A stretch of 64,000 nucleotides of DNA, from contig NZ_PVBN01000005.1 of NCBI RefSeq assembly GCF_002968635.1, forward strand, positions 124,001-188,000, written 5' to 3'. A program made the translations under genes and the position numbers. This DNA is from Neorhizobium alkalisoli. Its GTDB lineage: Bacteria; Pseudomonadota; Alphaproteobacteria; Rhizobiales; Rhizobiaceae. Shown here in pieces: positions 16,091-24,581 of this stretch (within the stretch, counting starts at the first letter, position 1; every line of letters begins with the position of its first letter). The notes under the pieces were generated by a model that worked only from the letters and a program-made list of their open reading frames with translations, had not been told where the DNA came from and made no database searches.

Positions 16091-16118
16091 TTGACAGCAT
16101 ACTGATGATCAGTATGCT
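16091..16118 (+). promoter_or_regulatory. mobA promoter with overlapping MarR-type operator
   Basis: TTGACA (16091-16096) and TATGCT (16113-16118) with 16-bp spacing, pointing to mobA. The perfect palindrome with arms GCATACTGAT and ATCAGTATGC around a central G (16097-16117) fills the spacer and overlaps the -10 box, so binding would block mobA transcription and probably that of the divergent marR gene. Confidence 0.65.
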
Positions 16119-16278
16119 AATCAATTGCAATCCTGCCGAATTCATGGCGGCAGGGTGGCATAGACTTAGATCACGGAGCGATCCGGCAGTCGACATCGAG
16201 ACCAACCGCAACGGCGGGCCTAACAGTCGCGGCCGTGCTCGGTGAGCCCGTAAGAACCCAGGCGGAGGAGAAGCGCTG

Positions 16279-18219
16279 ATGCAATTTCATTTAAACGGCT
16301 ACCAGCCCGGCGATCCGGAGATTTCCGACCCTGACGAACGCATTGCGCCGTCCGGTGCCCCCGGCCCGCTGCCAGAGGAAGTCGACGTGCTCATCGTCGG
16401 CTGCGGGCCTGCGGGCCTGACGCTCGCGGCCCAGCTTTCCGCCTTCCCGGATATCAGGACCTGCATCGTCGACCAGAAAAACGGCCCGCTGCTTCGCGGC
16501 CAGGCGGACGGCATCGCCTGCCGCACCATGGAGATGTTCGAGGCCTTCGGCTTTGCCGAACGGGTCCTGAAGGAGGCCTATTGGGTCAACGAGACATCCT
16601 TCTGGAAAGCTGGAGAGAAGGGCTCTGGCCGGATCGTCCGAAGCGGCCGGATACAGGACACCGAAGACGGACTTTCCGAATTCCCTCATGTCATCCTCAA
16701 CCAGGCGCGGGTGCACGACTTCTTCCTCGAAGTGATGCGCAAATCGCCGGCCAAGCTCGAGCCGCATTACGATCGGCGCCTGATCGACCTTTCGGTCAAC
16801 ACGGCGACCTCTTCCGACCCGTCCTCTCATCCTGTAACCGCCAGATTCGAGCGGCTCGATACAACGCACGAGGGGCAGATCGAAACGATCAGGGCCCGCT
16901 ACGTGGTCGGATGCGACGGCGCGCGCAGCCGCGTGCGGAAGTCGATCGGCCGGGTCCTCGCCGGGGATTCCGCCAACCACGCCTGGGGTGTCATGGATGT
17001 CCTCGCGATCACCGATTTTCCTGACATCCGCCTGAAGGCACTGATCCAATCGCCTGGCGAAGGAAGCATCGTGCTCATTCCCCGCGAAGGGGGCTATCTC
17101 GTCCGTATCTATGTCGAGCTCGACAAGCTGGACGCCGGCGAACGGGTTTCAAACCGCAGTATCACCTCCGACTATCTCATCGCCGCGGCGCAACGGATAC
17201 TGAAACCCTACACGCTGGAGGTAAAGGAGATCGCCTGGTGGTCGGTCTACGAGATCGGTCAGCGGCTTTGCGAAAAGTTCGACGACGTGCCGGACGACGC
17301 GGTCGCCGAACGCCTCCCCCGCGTCTTCATCGCCGGCGATGCCTGCCATACCCACAGCCCGAAGGCCGGCCAGGGTATGAACGTTTCGATGCAGGACGCC
17401 TTCAATCTGGGCTGGAAGCTCGCTGCGGTCCTGCGCGGACAGAGCGTTCCGCATCTGTTGCACAGTTATTCGGCCGAGCGCCAGGCGATCGCCAAGGAGC
17501 TGATCGATTTCGACCGCGAATGGGCGAAAATGCTCAGCGCATCCTCCACAGAAGGAAGACAGGTCGACCCGGCCGAGACTCAGGACTACTTCGTCCGCCA
17601 CGGACGTTATACCGCGGGCACGGCGGTCCGTTACCAGCCTTCGATACTCACCGGAGACGCAACCCACCAACATCTTGCGGAGGGGTTTCCGATCGGCATG
17701 CGGTTTCATTCCGCGCCGGTGATCCGCCTGGCGGACGCGAAGCCGGTTGATCTCGGGCACGTGACCAAGGCGGACGGCCGCTGGCGCATCTTCGCCTTTG
17801 CGGGCGCTGAAGGCCCTGCCGAGCCCACTTCCGGCATCCATGCCCTGTGCACCTTTCTGTCCAATTCCCCCGCATCACCCGTTCGGAAATACACAGCTGC
17901 CGGTCAGGACGTCGACTCGGTGATCGATGTTCGCGCCATCTTTCAACAGCGGCATCGCGATCTCGCGGTGGAGAGGATGCCGGCCTTCCTTCTGCCCGGA
18001 AAGGGACGCTACGGGCTTTGCGACTACGAAAAGATGTTTTGTCCCGACCTCAAGCACGGTCAGGACATTTTCGAGATGCGCGGGATCAATCGGCAGCGAG
18101 GGTGTCTGGTGGTGGTCCGTCCCGACCAGTATGTCGCCCAGGTTCTTCCACTCGACAGCCATGCCGAACTGACAGCCTTCTTCGACGGGTTCATGGCCTT
18201 GCCGGGACGGGCCGCTTGA
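16279..18219 (+). CDS. mobA: 3-hydroxybenzoate 4-monooxygenase
   Basis: A 646-residue FAD-dependent aromatic hydroxylase of the phenol-hydroxylase-like group. It closely resembles MobA of Comamonas testosteroni across its length as I remember it, including the N-terminus MQFHLNGYQPGDPE. The FAD Rossmann motif is VGCGPAG (40-46), the DG motif GCDGAR has Asp213, and the GD motif GDACHTHSPKAGQG has Asp354. A C-terminal thioredoxin-like domain ends with RGCLVVVRPDQYVAQVLPL. The enzyme converts 3-hydroxybenzoate to protocatechuate with NADPH and oxygen. It is divergent from the MarR gene that probably represses it. Confidence 0.88.
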   Translation: MQFHLNGYQPGDPEISDPDERIAPSGAPGPLPEEVDVLIVGCGPAGLTLAAQLSAFPDIRTCIVDQKNGPLLRGQADGIACRTMEMFEAFGFAERVLKEAYWVNETSFWKAGEKGSGRIVRSGRIQDTEDGLSEFPHVILNQARVHDFFLEVMRKSPAKLEPHYDRRLIDLSVNTATSSDPSSHPVTARFERLDTTHEGQIETIRARYVVGCDGARSRVRKSIGRVLAGDSANHAWGVMDVLAITDFPDIRLKALIQSPGEGSIVLIPREGGYLVRIYVELDKLDAGERVSNRSITSDYLIAAAQRILKPYTLEVKEIAWWSVYEIGQRLCEKFDDVPDDAVAERLPRVFIAGDACHTHSPKAGQGMNVSMQDAFNLGWKLAAVLRGQSVPHLLHSYSAERQAIAKELIDFDREWAKMLSASSTEGRQVDPAETQDYFVRHGRYTAGTAVRYQPSILTGDATHQHLAEGFPIGMRFHSAPVIRLADAKPVDLGHVTKADGRWRIFAFAGAEGPAEPTSGIHALCTFLSNSPASPVRKYTAAGQDVDSVIDVRAIFQQRHRDLAVERMPAFLLPGKGRYGLCDYEKMFCPDLKHGQDIFEMRGINRQRGCLVVVRPDQYVAQVLPLDSHAELTAFFDGFMALPGRAA

Positions 18220-18240
18220 GCGCGCGTTGACATCTGGCTC

Positions 18241-18262
18241 AATTTGTACAACTGTACAAATT
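18241..18262. promoter_or_regulatory. Operator upstream of the TetR gene
   Basis: Perfect inverted repeat with arms AATTTGTACA and TGTACAAATT and a 2-bp spacer, 25 bp before the TetR start codon. A TTGACA (18227-18232) lies just upstream. The site is ideally placed for autorepression of the TetR-amidohydrolase-BUG unit. Confidence 0.65.
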
Positions 18263-18287
18263 ACAAGGTCAATCGACAAAGAGCCAG

Positions 18288-18959
18288 ATGCGCCAGAGTC
18301 TGAAAGAGACACTTCTTCGACATGCCGTGACGCTGTTTTCGCAGAGCGGCTACAATGCCGTTTCCCTGCGCGATATCGCCAAGGCGGCCGGCGCCAATGT
18401 CGGCAGCCTGACCTATCATTTCGGCTCGAAGGCCAACCTGCTTCGGGAGATCTACGAACTTCACACGAGGCCGATGAATGCCCGCCGCGTCGAATTGCTC
18501 GGCGAGGCCCGCCGGATCAGCAATCTCGATGAGCGGCTGATGGCCGTTCTCAGAGCCTATGTCGTACCGGCCTTTATTTCTTCGACCGATGGCGATGGCG
18601 GCGGTGCCGAGTTTACCCGGATGCGCGCCGTGCTTTCCGCCGAAGGCAATCCGGACGCCCGCAAAATCATCGCCGACGCCTTCGACGAGACAAGCCGCGT
18701 CTTCATCGATGCACTTGCCGAATGCGTGCCGGGCGCATCCGTGGAGGGGCTCATCTGGCGCAGCCAGTTCCTGCTTGGCGCCCTCTATTATGCCCTCGTC
18801 AATCCGGAGCGCGTGACGCGTCTTTCCGAAGGGGCCGTGGATGGGGAAGACCGGGAAGCCGCCGTCAACCAGATCGTCGAGGCGAGCTATGCGAGCTTCC
18901 GCAGTCTCTCCACCGAACTGGCCGCGTCTGCACCACTGATCATGAAAGGTAATAGCTGA
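18288..18959 (+). CDS. TetR family regulator of the amidohydrolase/BUG unit
   Basis: A 223-residue TetR protein. HTH domain residues about 8-54 (LRDIAKAAGANVGSLTYHFG) and a large ligand-binding domain whose C-terminal helices (LIWRSQFLLGALYYALVNPE) match the type found in regulators of aromatic or isoprenoid catabolism. The stop overlaps the ATG of the next gene by one base, so they are translationally coupled. A perfect 22-bp operator lies just upstream. The effector is probably a substrate or product of the downstream amidohydrolase. Confidence 0.85.
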   Translation: MRQSLKETLLRHAVTLFSQSGYNAVSLRDIAKAAGANVGSLTYHFGSKANLLREIYELHTRPMNARRVELLGEARRISNLDERLMAVLRAYVVPAFISSTDGDGGGAEFTRMRAVLSAEGNPDARKIIADAFDETSRVFIDALAECVPGASVEGLIWRSQFLLGALYYALVNPERVTRLSEGAVDGEDREAAVNQIVEASYASFRSLSTELAASAPLIMKGNS

Positions 18960-19819
18960 TGACCACTGCCTCCCATGCGAGCGAGACGCGGCGCAAGCCG
19001 GATTTCACTCTCCCAGCCGGCGGTTGCGATTCCCATTGCCATGTATTCGGTCCTGGAGATGTTTTTCCCTACGCGCCCGATCGCAGCTATACACCCGCTG
19101 ATGCGCCGAAAGAGGCGCTGGCGGCACTTCATGACCGGCTCGGCGTCGACCGCGCCGTGATCGTGCAGGCGAGCTGCCATGGCACCGACAACCGGGCCAT
19201 GCTCGATGCGATCGCCTGGCGGCCCGACCGCTATCGCGGCGTGGCCATCGTCGACGGCAGCTTCGACGACAAGGCGTATCAGCAGCTCGACGACGGCGGT
19301 GTGCGCGGCGTGCGATTCAATTTCGTCCGCCATCTCGGCGGAGCCCCGGACATGGACGTCTTCAACGGCGTGATCGACCGGATCAAGGGCCGCGGCTGGC
19401 ATGTCGTCCTGCATCTCGATGCGGCTGACCTCGTGCCGCTTTCCGACATGATCCGTAGCCTGCCGGTGCCCTTCGTGATCGATCACATGGGCCGCGTCGA
19501 CACAACGCTCGGCACCGGGCAGCCGGCATTCCAGGCACTCCTGGATCTCGCCCGGCGGGAGAACTGCTGGATCAAGGTCAGCGGTTCCGAGCGGATTTCG
19601 CGCTTCCCGTTCGATGCGGCGGTGCCGTTCGCTCGGGCGCTCGTGGAAGCGAGCCCCGAGCGGACGCTCTGGGGCACGGACTTTCCGCATCCCAATCTCA
19701 AGGAGCCTGTCGACGAGGTCGACCTCGTCGATCTCGTTCCACGCTTCACGACGACCGCGGAGGAACGGCAGCGGCTGCTCGTTGACAACCCCGCGCGGCT
19801 TTACGGTTTCGCCGCCTGA
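18959..19819 (+). CDS. Amidohydrolase, 2-pyrone-4,6-dicarboxylate hydrolase (LigI)-like
   Basis: A 286-residue TIM-barrel amidohydrolase of the LigI/COG3618 group. The N-terminal metal motif is CDSHCHVFGP (His26 and His28), and the terminal Asp is in GTDFPHPN (Asp241). FVIDHMGRVD holds a further conserved His. LigI opens 2-pyrone-4,6-dicarboxylate in protocatechuate 4,5-cleavage; other members hydrolyse various lactones. The gene is coupled to the TetR gene and followed by a BUG receptor. No other lig genes are present nearby, so the substrate may be a related lactone. The neighbour mobA makes protocatechuate, which fits the LigI idea. Confidence 0.75.
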   Translation: MTTASHASETRRKPDFTLPAGGCDSHCHVFGPGDVFPYAPDRSYTPADAPKEALAALHDRLGVDRAVIVQASCHGTDNRAMLDAIAWRPDRYRGVAIVDGSFDDKAYQQLDDGGVRGVRFNFVRHLGGAPDMDVFNGVIDRIKGRGWHVVLHLDAADLVPLSDMIRSLPVPFVIDHMGRVDTTLGTGQPAFQALLDLARRENCWIKVSGSERISRFPFDAAVPFARALVEASPERTLWGTDFPHPNLKEPVDEVDLVDLVPRFTTTAEERQRLLVDNPARLYGFAA

Positions 19820-19849
19820 GCGGCCTTTCAAAAAGAGGAGGAGGAGAAG

Positions 19850-20869
19850 ATGTATTTTGATATGGCGCGGAAGCCGGAGGGGATGCTCCGGCGTACCGTT
19901 CGGGTGATGAAATGGCTGGTGCCTGCCATGGCACTGGCGGCTGCAGCTCCCGCTGGCGTTCAGGCGCAGGCGGACTATCCCTCGCGTGACATTACGCTCG
20001 TTCTGCCCTTCGGTCCGGGCGGCATTGCCGACATCACTTCGCGGGTCGTGGCGGATGCGCTGGGCAAGAAGCTCAGCCGGCAGATCGTCATTCTCAACCA
20101 GCCGGGTGCAGGCGGCGCTACCGCCGCGCGAGCAGCCCTCAATGCCGAGGCCGATGGCTACACGCTCGCCCTGCTTTCAAACGGGACCGCGATCAGCGTG
20201 CCGCTCTTCAAGAACCTGCAATTCGACCCGGTCAAGGATTTCACGCCCGTATCGAGCCTTGCCTATTTCGACTTCGTCTTCGTGACCAAGGCCGGCGGCA
20301 AGTTCAAGACGCTCAAGGACGTTCTGGAAGCGGCAAAGGCAAATCCGGGCGACCTGAACGTTGGGACCATCAATGTCGGCAGCAGCCAGAACCTCGCGGC
20401 CGAGCTTTTCAAATCGACCTCCGGGATCGATTTCACCATCGTGCCCTACAAGGCGACGCCGGATCTCCTGGTAGCCCTGCTCGGCGACGAGCTGGACGTG
20501 ATCGTCGACAGCCAGACCGCGCTGAAGGCCGCACTGACACAGGGACAGGCCACTGCCGTCGCTTCCTCCGGTCCGACCCGCTCCAAGCTGCTGCCGGATG
20601 TGGCGACCGCTCAGGAACAAGGTGTTGCCGGCTTTGACGTGACGTCCTGGAACGGCGTTTTTGCACCAGCCGGAACGCCTGAAGGAGTGGTGAAGAAGCT
20701 CAATGCCGCGCTTGTCGAGGTTCTGGCCGATCCGGCCATCCAGAAGCGTTTTGCCGATCTGGGAGTCGAAGCTCGTTCCAGCACACCTCAGGAGATCGGC
20801 GATCGCCTGAAGTCCGATATCGCCAAATGGTCGGCGGTGATCGAGAAAGCCGGCATTCCCAAGCAGTAG
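19850..20869 (+). CDS. BUG/TctC family solute-binding protein
   Basis: A 339-residue periplasmic receptor with an N-terminal signal region (MKWLVPAMALAAAAPAGVQA after a basic start, cleavage after about residue 42). The family features are DYPSRDITLVLPFGPGGIAD and NQPGAGGATAARAAL. These proteins bind carboxylates, including aromatic and pyrone acids, and may serve TctAB transporters. No tctA or tctB gene is in the window, so the receptor is an orphan or works with distant membrane partners. AGAGGAGGAGGAGAAG upstream is a strong ribosome site. It is the last gene of the TetR-amidohydrolase unit. Confidence 0.85.
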   Translation: MYFDMARKPEGMLRRTVRVMKWLVPAMALAAAAPAGVQAQADYPSRDITLVLPFGPGGIADITSRVVADALGKKLSRQIVILNQPGAGGATAARAALNAEADGYTLALLSNGTAISVPLFKNLQFDPVKDFTPVSSLAYFDFVFVTKAGGKFKTLKDVLEAAKANPGDLNVGTINVGSSQNLAAELFKSTSGIDFTIVPYKATPDLLVALLGDELDVIVDSQTALKAALTQGQATAVASSGPTRSKLLPDVATAQEQGVAGFDVTSWNGVFAPAGTPEGVVKKLNAALVEVLADPAIQKRFADLGVEARSSTPQEIGDRLKSDIAKWSAVIEKAGIPKQ

Positions 20870-20891
20870 GAACGCCACTGGATTGCAAACC

Positions 20892-20928
20892 ACCCGGGTC
20901 GTTGCAGACGGCCCGGGTTTCTCTTTTT
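20892..20928 (+). terminator. Terminator after the BUG gene
   Basis: ACCCGGG / CCCGGGT stem with a 16-base loop, followed by TCTCTTTTT. It also marks the end of the converging liu operon. Confidence 0.65.
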
Positions 20929-21730
20929 AAGGCTTCCCGTTCTTTGTCGCCCAAGGCATCGGCTGGCGACTGAGGAAGGCTTCAATTCCGGCGCGTCCTT
21001 CGGCAGTTTCCCAACGGTCGGCAAGGAGCGCGATACTATAGGCAACCGGATCTTTGATCGCCTGGCGAGCCAGCGATTTCGCAAGGCTTTTGGCACTTGC
21101 TACCGCTCCGGGCGCACATTCGAGGAAGGCCCTGACTTCCTCCCGAACCGCTGCATCGAGGTCATCGGCTGAGCAGGAAACCGAGACGAGCCCGATTTCG
21201 CGCGCCGTCTCCGCATCAAAACGACGGGCATTCAGAAACAGGTGGCGGGCATGGCCCTCACCGATGCGCCGGACGACATAAGGGCCGATCGTCGCCGGAA
21301 TCAGGCCAAGCCGGGTTTCGGTGAGCGCGAACTCTGCGCTCCGGGCGGCGACGACGATGTCGCAGACGGACATCAGGCCGATGCCGCCGCCGAAGGCATT
21401 GCCCTGCACTTTCCCGACCAGCGGCTTCGGCAGGTCGTCGAGGGCCTTCAGCATCATCGCGAGCTCTGTCGCGCCCTCGACCTTGCCATTCCGATCCTTC
21501 CCCGCCTGATCGCGCATCCACTGAAGATCGCCGCCGGCACAGAAGGTCGGGCCTGAAGCGGCCAGCACAACGACCCGCACCGTGTCGTCGGATGCAAGCT
21601 TCGCCGCCGCATCGGCCAGCTCAGCAATCATCAGGGCGTTCATGGCATTGTGTTTTTCCGGCCGGTTCAGCGTGAGCTCAGCGAGCCCGGGGGCATCCCG
21701 TCCGATGGTCAGGGTTTCGTAGCCACTCAT
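20927..21730 (-). CDS. liuC: Enoyl-CoA hydratase, probable 3-methylglutaconyl-CoA hydratase
   Basis: A 267-residue crotonase-fold protein. The oxyanion-hole segments are FCAGGDLQWM (about 63-72) and GNAFGGGIGLMSVCD (about 112-126), followed by TETRLGLIPATIGPYV. In the leucine pathway this enzyme hydrates 3-methylglutaconyl-CoA to HMG-CoA. Specificity is inferred from the operon, since crotonases are alike in sequence. Its ATG overlaps the stop of the HMG-CoA lyase gene (ATGA). It is the last gene of the five-gene unit. Confidence 0.88.
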   Translation of the reverse strand: MSGYETLTIGRDAPGLAELTLNRPEKHNAMNALMIAELADAAAKLASDDTVRVVVLAASGPTFCAGGDLQWMRDQAGKDRNGKVEGATELAMMLKALDDLPKPLVGKVQGNAFGGGIGLMSVCDIVVAARSAEFALTETRLGLIPATIGPYVVRRIGEGHARHLFLNARRFDAETAREIGLVSVSCSADDLDAAVREEVRAFLECAPGAVASAKSLAKSLARQAIKDPVAYSIALLADRWETAEGRAGIEAFLSRQPMPWATKNGKP

Positions 21731-22587
21731 CAGCGCGCACCTCTCAAACTACGGGCAAAGGCCTCCGCATCTGCCAACCGGCTGGGGTCGATGCGGGTTT
21801 CGAAGCCGAGCGCATGGAGATGGTCGACAGTTCTGCCGGTTGCGACATTGCCTTCCGCACCCGGCGCATAGGGACAACCGCCCAGTCCACCGGCCGCCGC
21901 GTCGAAGACACGCAGCCCCTTTTCCAGCGACGCCGTGATGTTGTCGACGGCACGGCCGTTGGTGTCGTGGAAATGACCGGCAAGAGCCGCGGCAGGCACA
22001 CGTTCCAGAACCACATCCAGCATGGCCACAATTCGGCCGGGTGTGCCGGTACCGATCGTATCGCCAAGCGAAATCTCGTAACAACCGAGGTTCAGGAGTT
22101 TCTCCGCCACGTCCGCCACCCCGGTGGGAGGCGTCGCCCCATCGTAGGGGCAATCTACTACGCAGGAAATGTAACCACGGACGGGTATGCCATCCTCCCG
22201 GGCCTGTTCGATCAGCGGGGCAAATCGCTCGAGGCTTTCGGCGATGCTGCAATTGATATTGTGCTGGCTAAAGCCCTCGGAGGCGGAAGCGAAGACGGCA
22301 ACCTCGTCCACCTTTGCGGTACATGCGGCTCCGTAACCGCGCAGGTTCGGCGTCAGCACGGTATAGAGCGTACCGGGCTTGCGGGTGATGCCTGCCATGA
22401 CCTCGGCCCCATCGGCCATCTGCGGCACCCAATCGGCACGGACAAAGCTCGTCACCTCGATCTTCTCAAAACCGCAGGCGGAGAGCATGTCCACCAGCCG
22501 GATCTTGTCCGCGACGGGAATGATGCGCTTTTCGTTCTGCAAACCATCGCGCGGACCGACTTCGTGGATGCGGACGAAGTCAGCCAT
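21730..22587 (-). CDS. liuE: Hydroxymethylglutaryl-CoA lyase
   Basis: A 285-residue TIM-barrel lyase that splits HMG-CoA to acetyl-CoA and acetoacetate. The HMGL-like motif VGPRDGLQNE (residues 9-18) holds the catalytic Arg-Asp; HFHDTNG carries metal-binding His residues; GGLGGCPYAPGAEGNVAT contains the catalytic Cys loop. An oddity: the Glu usually following NVAT is Gly here (GNVATGRTV). The start at 22587 overlaps mccA by 8 bp and gives the standard N-terminus (MADFVRIHEVGPRDG). Confidence 0.93.
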   Translation of the reverse strand: MADFVRIHEVGPRDGLQNEKRIIPVADKIRLVDMLSACGFEKIEVTSFVRADWVPQMADGAEVMAGITRKPGTLYTVLTPNLRGYGAACTAKVDEVAVFASASEGFSQHNINCSIAESLERFAPLIEQAREDGIPVRGYISCVVDCPYDGATPPTGVADVAEKLLNLGCYEISLGDTIGTGTPGRIVAMLDVVLERVPAAALAGHFHDTNGRAVDNITASLEKGLRVFDAAAGGLGGCPYAPGAEGNVATGRTVDHLHALGFETRIDPSRLADAEAFARSLRGAR

Positions 22588-24574
22588 GTTCCGTCTCCGG
22601 GAGCGGCTCCAGCATGAGCAGCACGGCGCCTTCCAGTACCTGCTCCCCTTCCGATACCAGCACATCGGCTATCGTGCCATCGCGGGGGGCTGACAGCGTC
22701 AATTCCATCTTCATCGCTTCCATGACCGCCAGTGTCTCGCCCTTGACGACAGTGGCACCGGGTGACGTGCGCATCAGCTTCACCTGGCCCGGCATGGGCG
22801 CGACAATACGGTCGCCGCCGGCGGCCGCCTCATCCTCGCCGGCGAGGACATCCATCAGGACGAAGTGCCAGCTTTCGCCGTCTCGGAAGATCGTCACATC
22901 CCGGGGGCCGCGGACCGCGTGGACCGTGTGGCTTCGGCCATCGGCCTCGACGACATAGGCGGCGCCGGCGTGTGAAACGCGAAGCGTGGAGACCTTGCCA
23001 TCGACCACGACCTCGTATCCATCCACCTGCCTGGTGGCAAATGAAACCGGCAGACGATGGCCGCGATGCTCGAGCGACACGAAATCGGCGGCTTGCGACC
23101 ACAGCCGAAAGCCGGAAAGCGCGTCCCAGGGATCATTCGATTTTTTCTGGTCGAGCGCACCGGCCAGTAAAAGAGCCGCCAGCGCGACAACATCGTGCGG
23201 AGCCGGATGCATCATCGTCAGCTCGGCAAGATGACGATCGATAAAGCCCGTATCCGGGCTTCCCTCGGCGAAATCCGTCTGTATTGTTAGCCGGCGAAGG
23301 AAAGTCGCATTGGTCGTGACGCCCGTGGCGCGGACCTCCGCAAGAGCGGTCGACAGCGCCGACAGCGCGGTAACCCTGTCGGCTCCACGGGTCATGATCT
23401 TCGCGATCATCGGGTCGTAGTAGGGCGAGATACGGTCTCCGGCGCGCACGCCGCTGTCGACGCGGGCGAGATGCTCGGGCAGATCGAGATGGGTAAGCCG
23501 GCCTGTCGCCGGCAGGAACCCCCGTTCGGCGTCCTCGGCATAAAGCCGCGCCTCAAAGGCCCAGCCATGGATGGAAAGCTCTTCCTGCCGACGAGGCAGG
23601 GGTTCCCCAGACGCGATGCGGAGCTGCCATTCGACGAGATCGACGCCGGTGATCGCTTCCGTCACCGGATGCTCCACCTGCAGGCGGGTATTCATCTCCA
23701 TGAACCAGAAGCGATCAGCCCGAAGGCGTTCGGAAGCGTCGGCGATGAATTCGATGGTACCGGCACCGCAATAGCCGATCGCCTGCGCCGCCCGAACCGC
23801 GGCTTGCCCCATCGCCAGACGCATGTCCTCCGGCATGCCGGGTGCCGGCGCTTCCTCGATAACCTTCTGGTGACGGCGCTGCAGGGAGCAGTCGCGCTCG
23901 AATAGGTGCACGACATTGCCGTGGTTATCGCCAAACACCTGAATTTCGATGTGACGCGGATGGCTAACGTATTTCTCAATGAGGCATGAGGCGTCGCCGA
24001 AGGCCGCCAGCGCCTCACGCTGGGCCGACTCCAACGCTTCCTTGAATGAGGCGGCGTCCTCGACGCGGCGCATCCCCTTGCCACCACCGCCGGCGCGTGC
24101 CTTGATGAGCACGGGAAAACCGATCCGCGCCGCTTCGCCCGCAAGGAAATCCGCGTCCTGCTCTGCGCCGTGATAGCCCGGCACGACCGGCACGCCCGCT
24201 TTTTCCATCAGCGCCTTGGCGGCGTCCTTCAATCCCATCGCGCGAATGGCATCCGGTGACGGCCCGATGAAACGGATGCCGGCGGCCGAGACTGCTTCAG
24301 CAAAGGCGGGGTTCTCCGAAAGGAACCCATAACCCGGATGGATGCCATCGGCGCCAGTGCGCAGGGCCGCGTCGATGATCCGATCGCCGCACAGATAGCT
24401 CGCTGCCGCAGGGGACGGCCCTATGTGCAAAGCTTCGTCTGCAAGCGATACATGCAGAGCGTCGCGGTCCGCATCGGAATAGACCGCGACGGTCACGATA
24501 CCCAGCCGACGGCAGGTGCGGATGATGCGGCAGGCGATCTCGCCGCGATTGGCTATGAGGACTTTCCTGATCAT
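22580..24574 (-). CDS. liuD: Methylcrotonoyl-CoA carboxylase, biotin-containing alpha subunit
   Basis: A 664-residue protein with, in order, a biotin carboxylase N-domain (MIRKVLIANRGEIACRIIRT), the ATP-grasp domain with a Gly-rich loop (KARAGGGGKGMRRVEDA) and MEMNTRLQVEHPVTE, the biotin carboxylase C-domain, and a C-terminal biotinyl domain with AMKMEL, where Lys622 carries biotin. It carboxylates biotin with ATP and bicarbonate for the beta subunit. The start at 24574 is the conserved one; the longer frame upstream is not. It lies 7 bp behind the beta-subunit gene. Confidence 0.94.
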   Translation of the reverse strand: MIRKVLIANRGEIACRIIRTCRRLGIVTVAVYSDADRDALHVSLADEALHIGPSPAAASYLCGDRIIDAALRTGADGIHPGYGFLSENPAFAEAVSAAGIRFIGPSPDAIRAMGLKDAAKALMEKAGVPVVPGYHGAEQDADFLAGEAARIGFPVLIKARAGGGGKGMRRVEDAASFKEALESAQREALAAFGDASCLIEKYVSHPRHIEIQVFGDNHGNVVHLFERDCSLQRRHQKVIEEAPAPGMPEDMRLAMGQAAVRAAQAIGYCGAGTIEFIADASERLRADRFWFMEMNTRLQVEHPVTEAITGVDLVEWQLRIASGEPLPRRQEELSIHGWAFEARLYAEDAERGFLPATGRLTHLDLPEHLARVDSGVRAGDRISPYYDPMIAKIMTRGADRVTALSALSTALAEVRATGVTTNATFLRRLTIQTDFAEGSPDTGFIDRHLAELTMMHPAPHDVVALAALLLAGALDQKKSNDPWDALSGFRLWSQAADFVSLEHRGHRLPVSFATRQVDGYEVVVDGKVSTLRVSHAGAAYVVEADGRSHTVHAVRGPRDVTIFRDGESWHFVLMDVLAGEDEAAAGGDRIVAPMPGQVKLMRTSPGATVVKGETLAVMEAMKMELTLSAPRDGTIADVLVSEGEQVLEGAVLLMLEPLPETEHG

Positions 24575-24581
24575 GGCGCCC

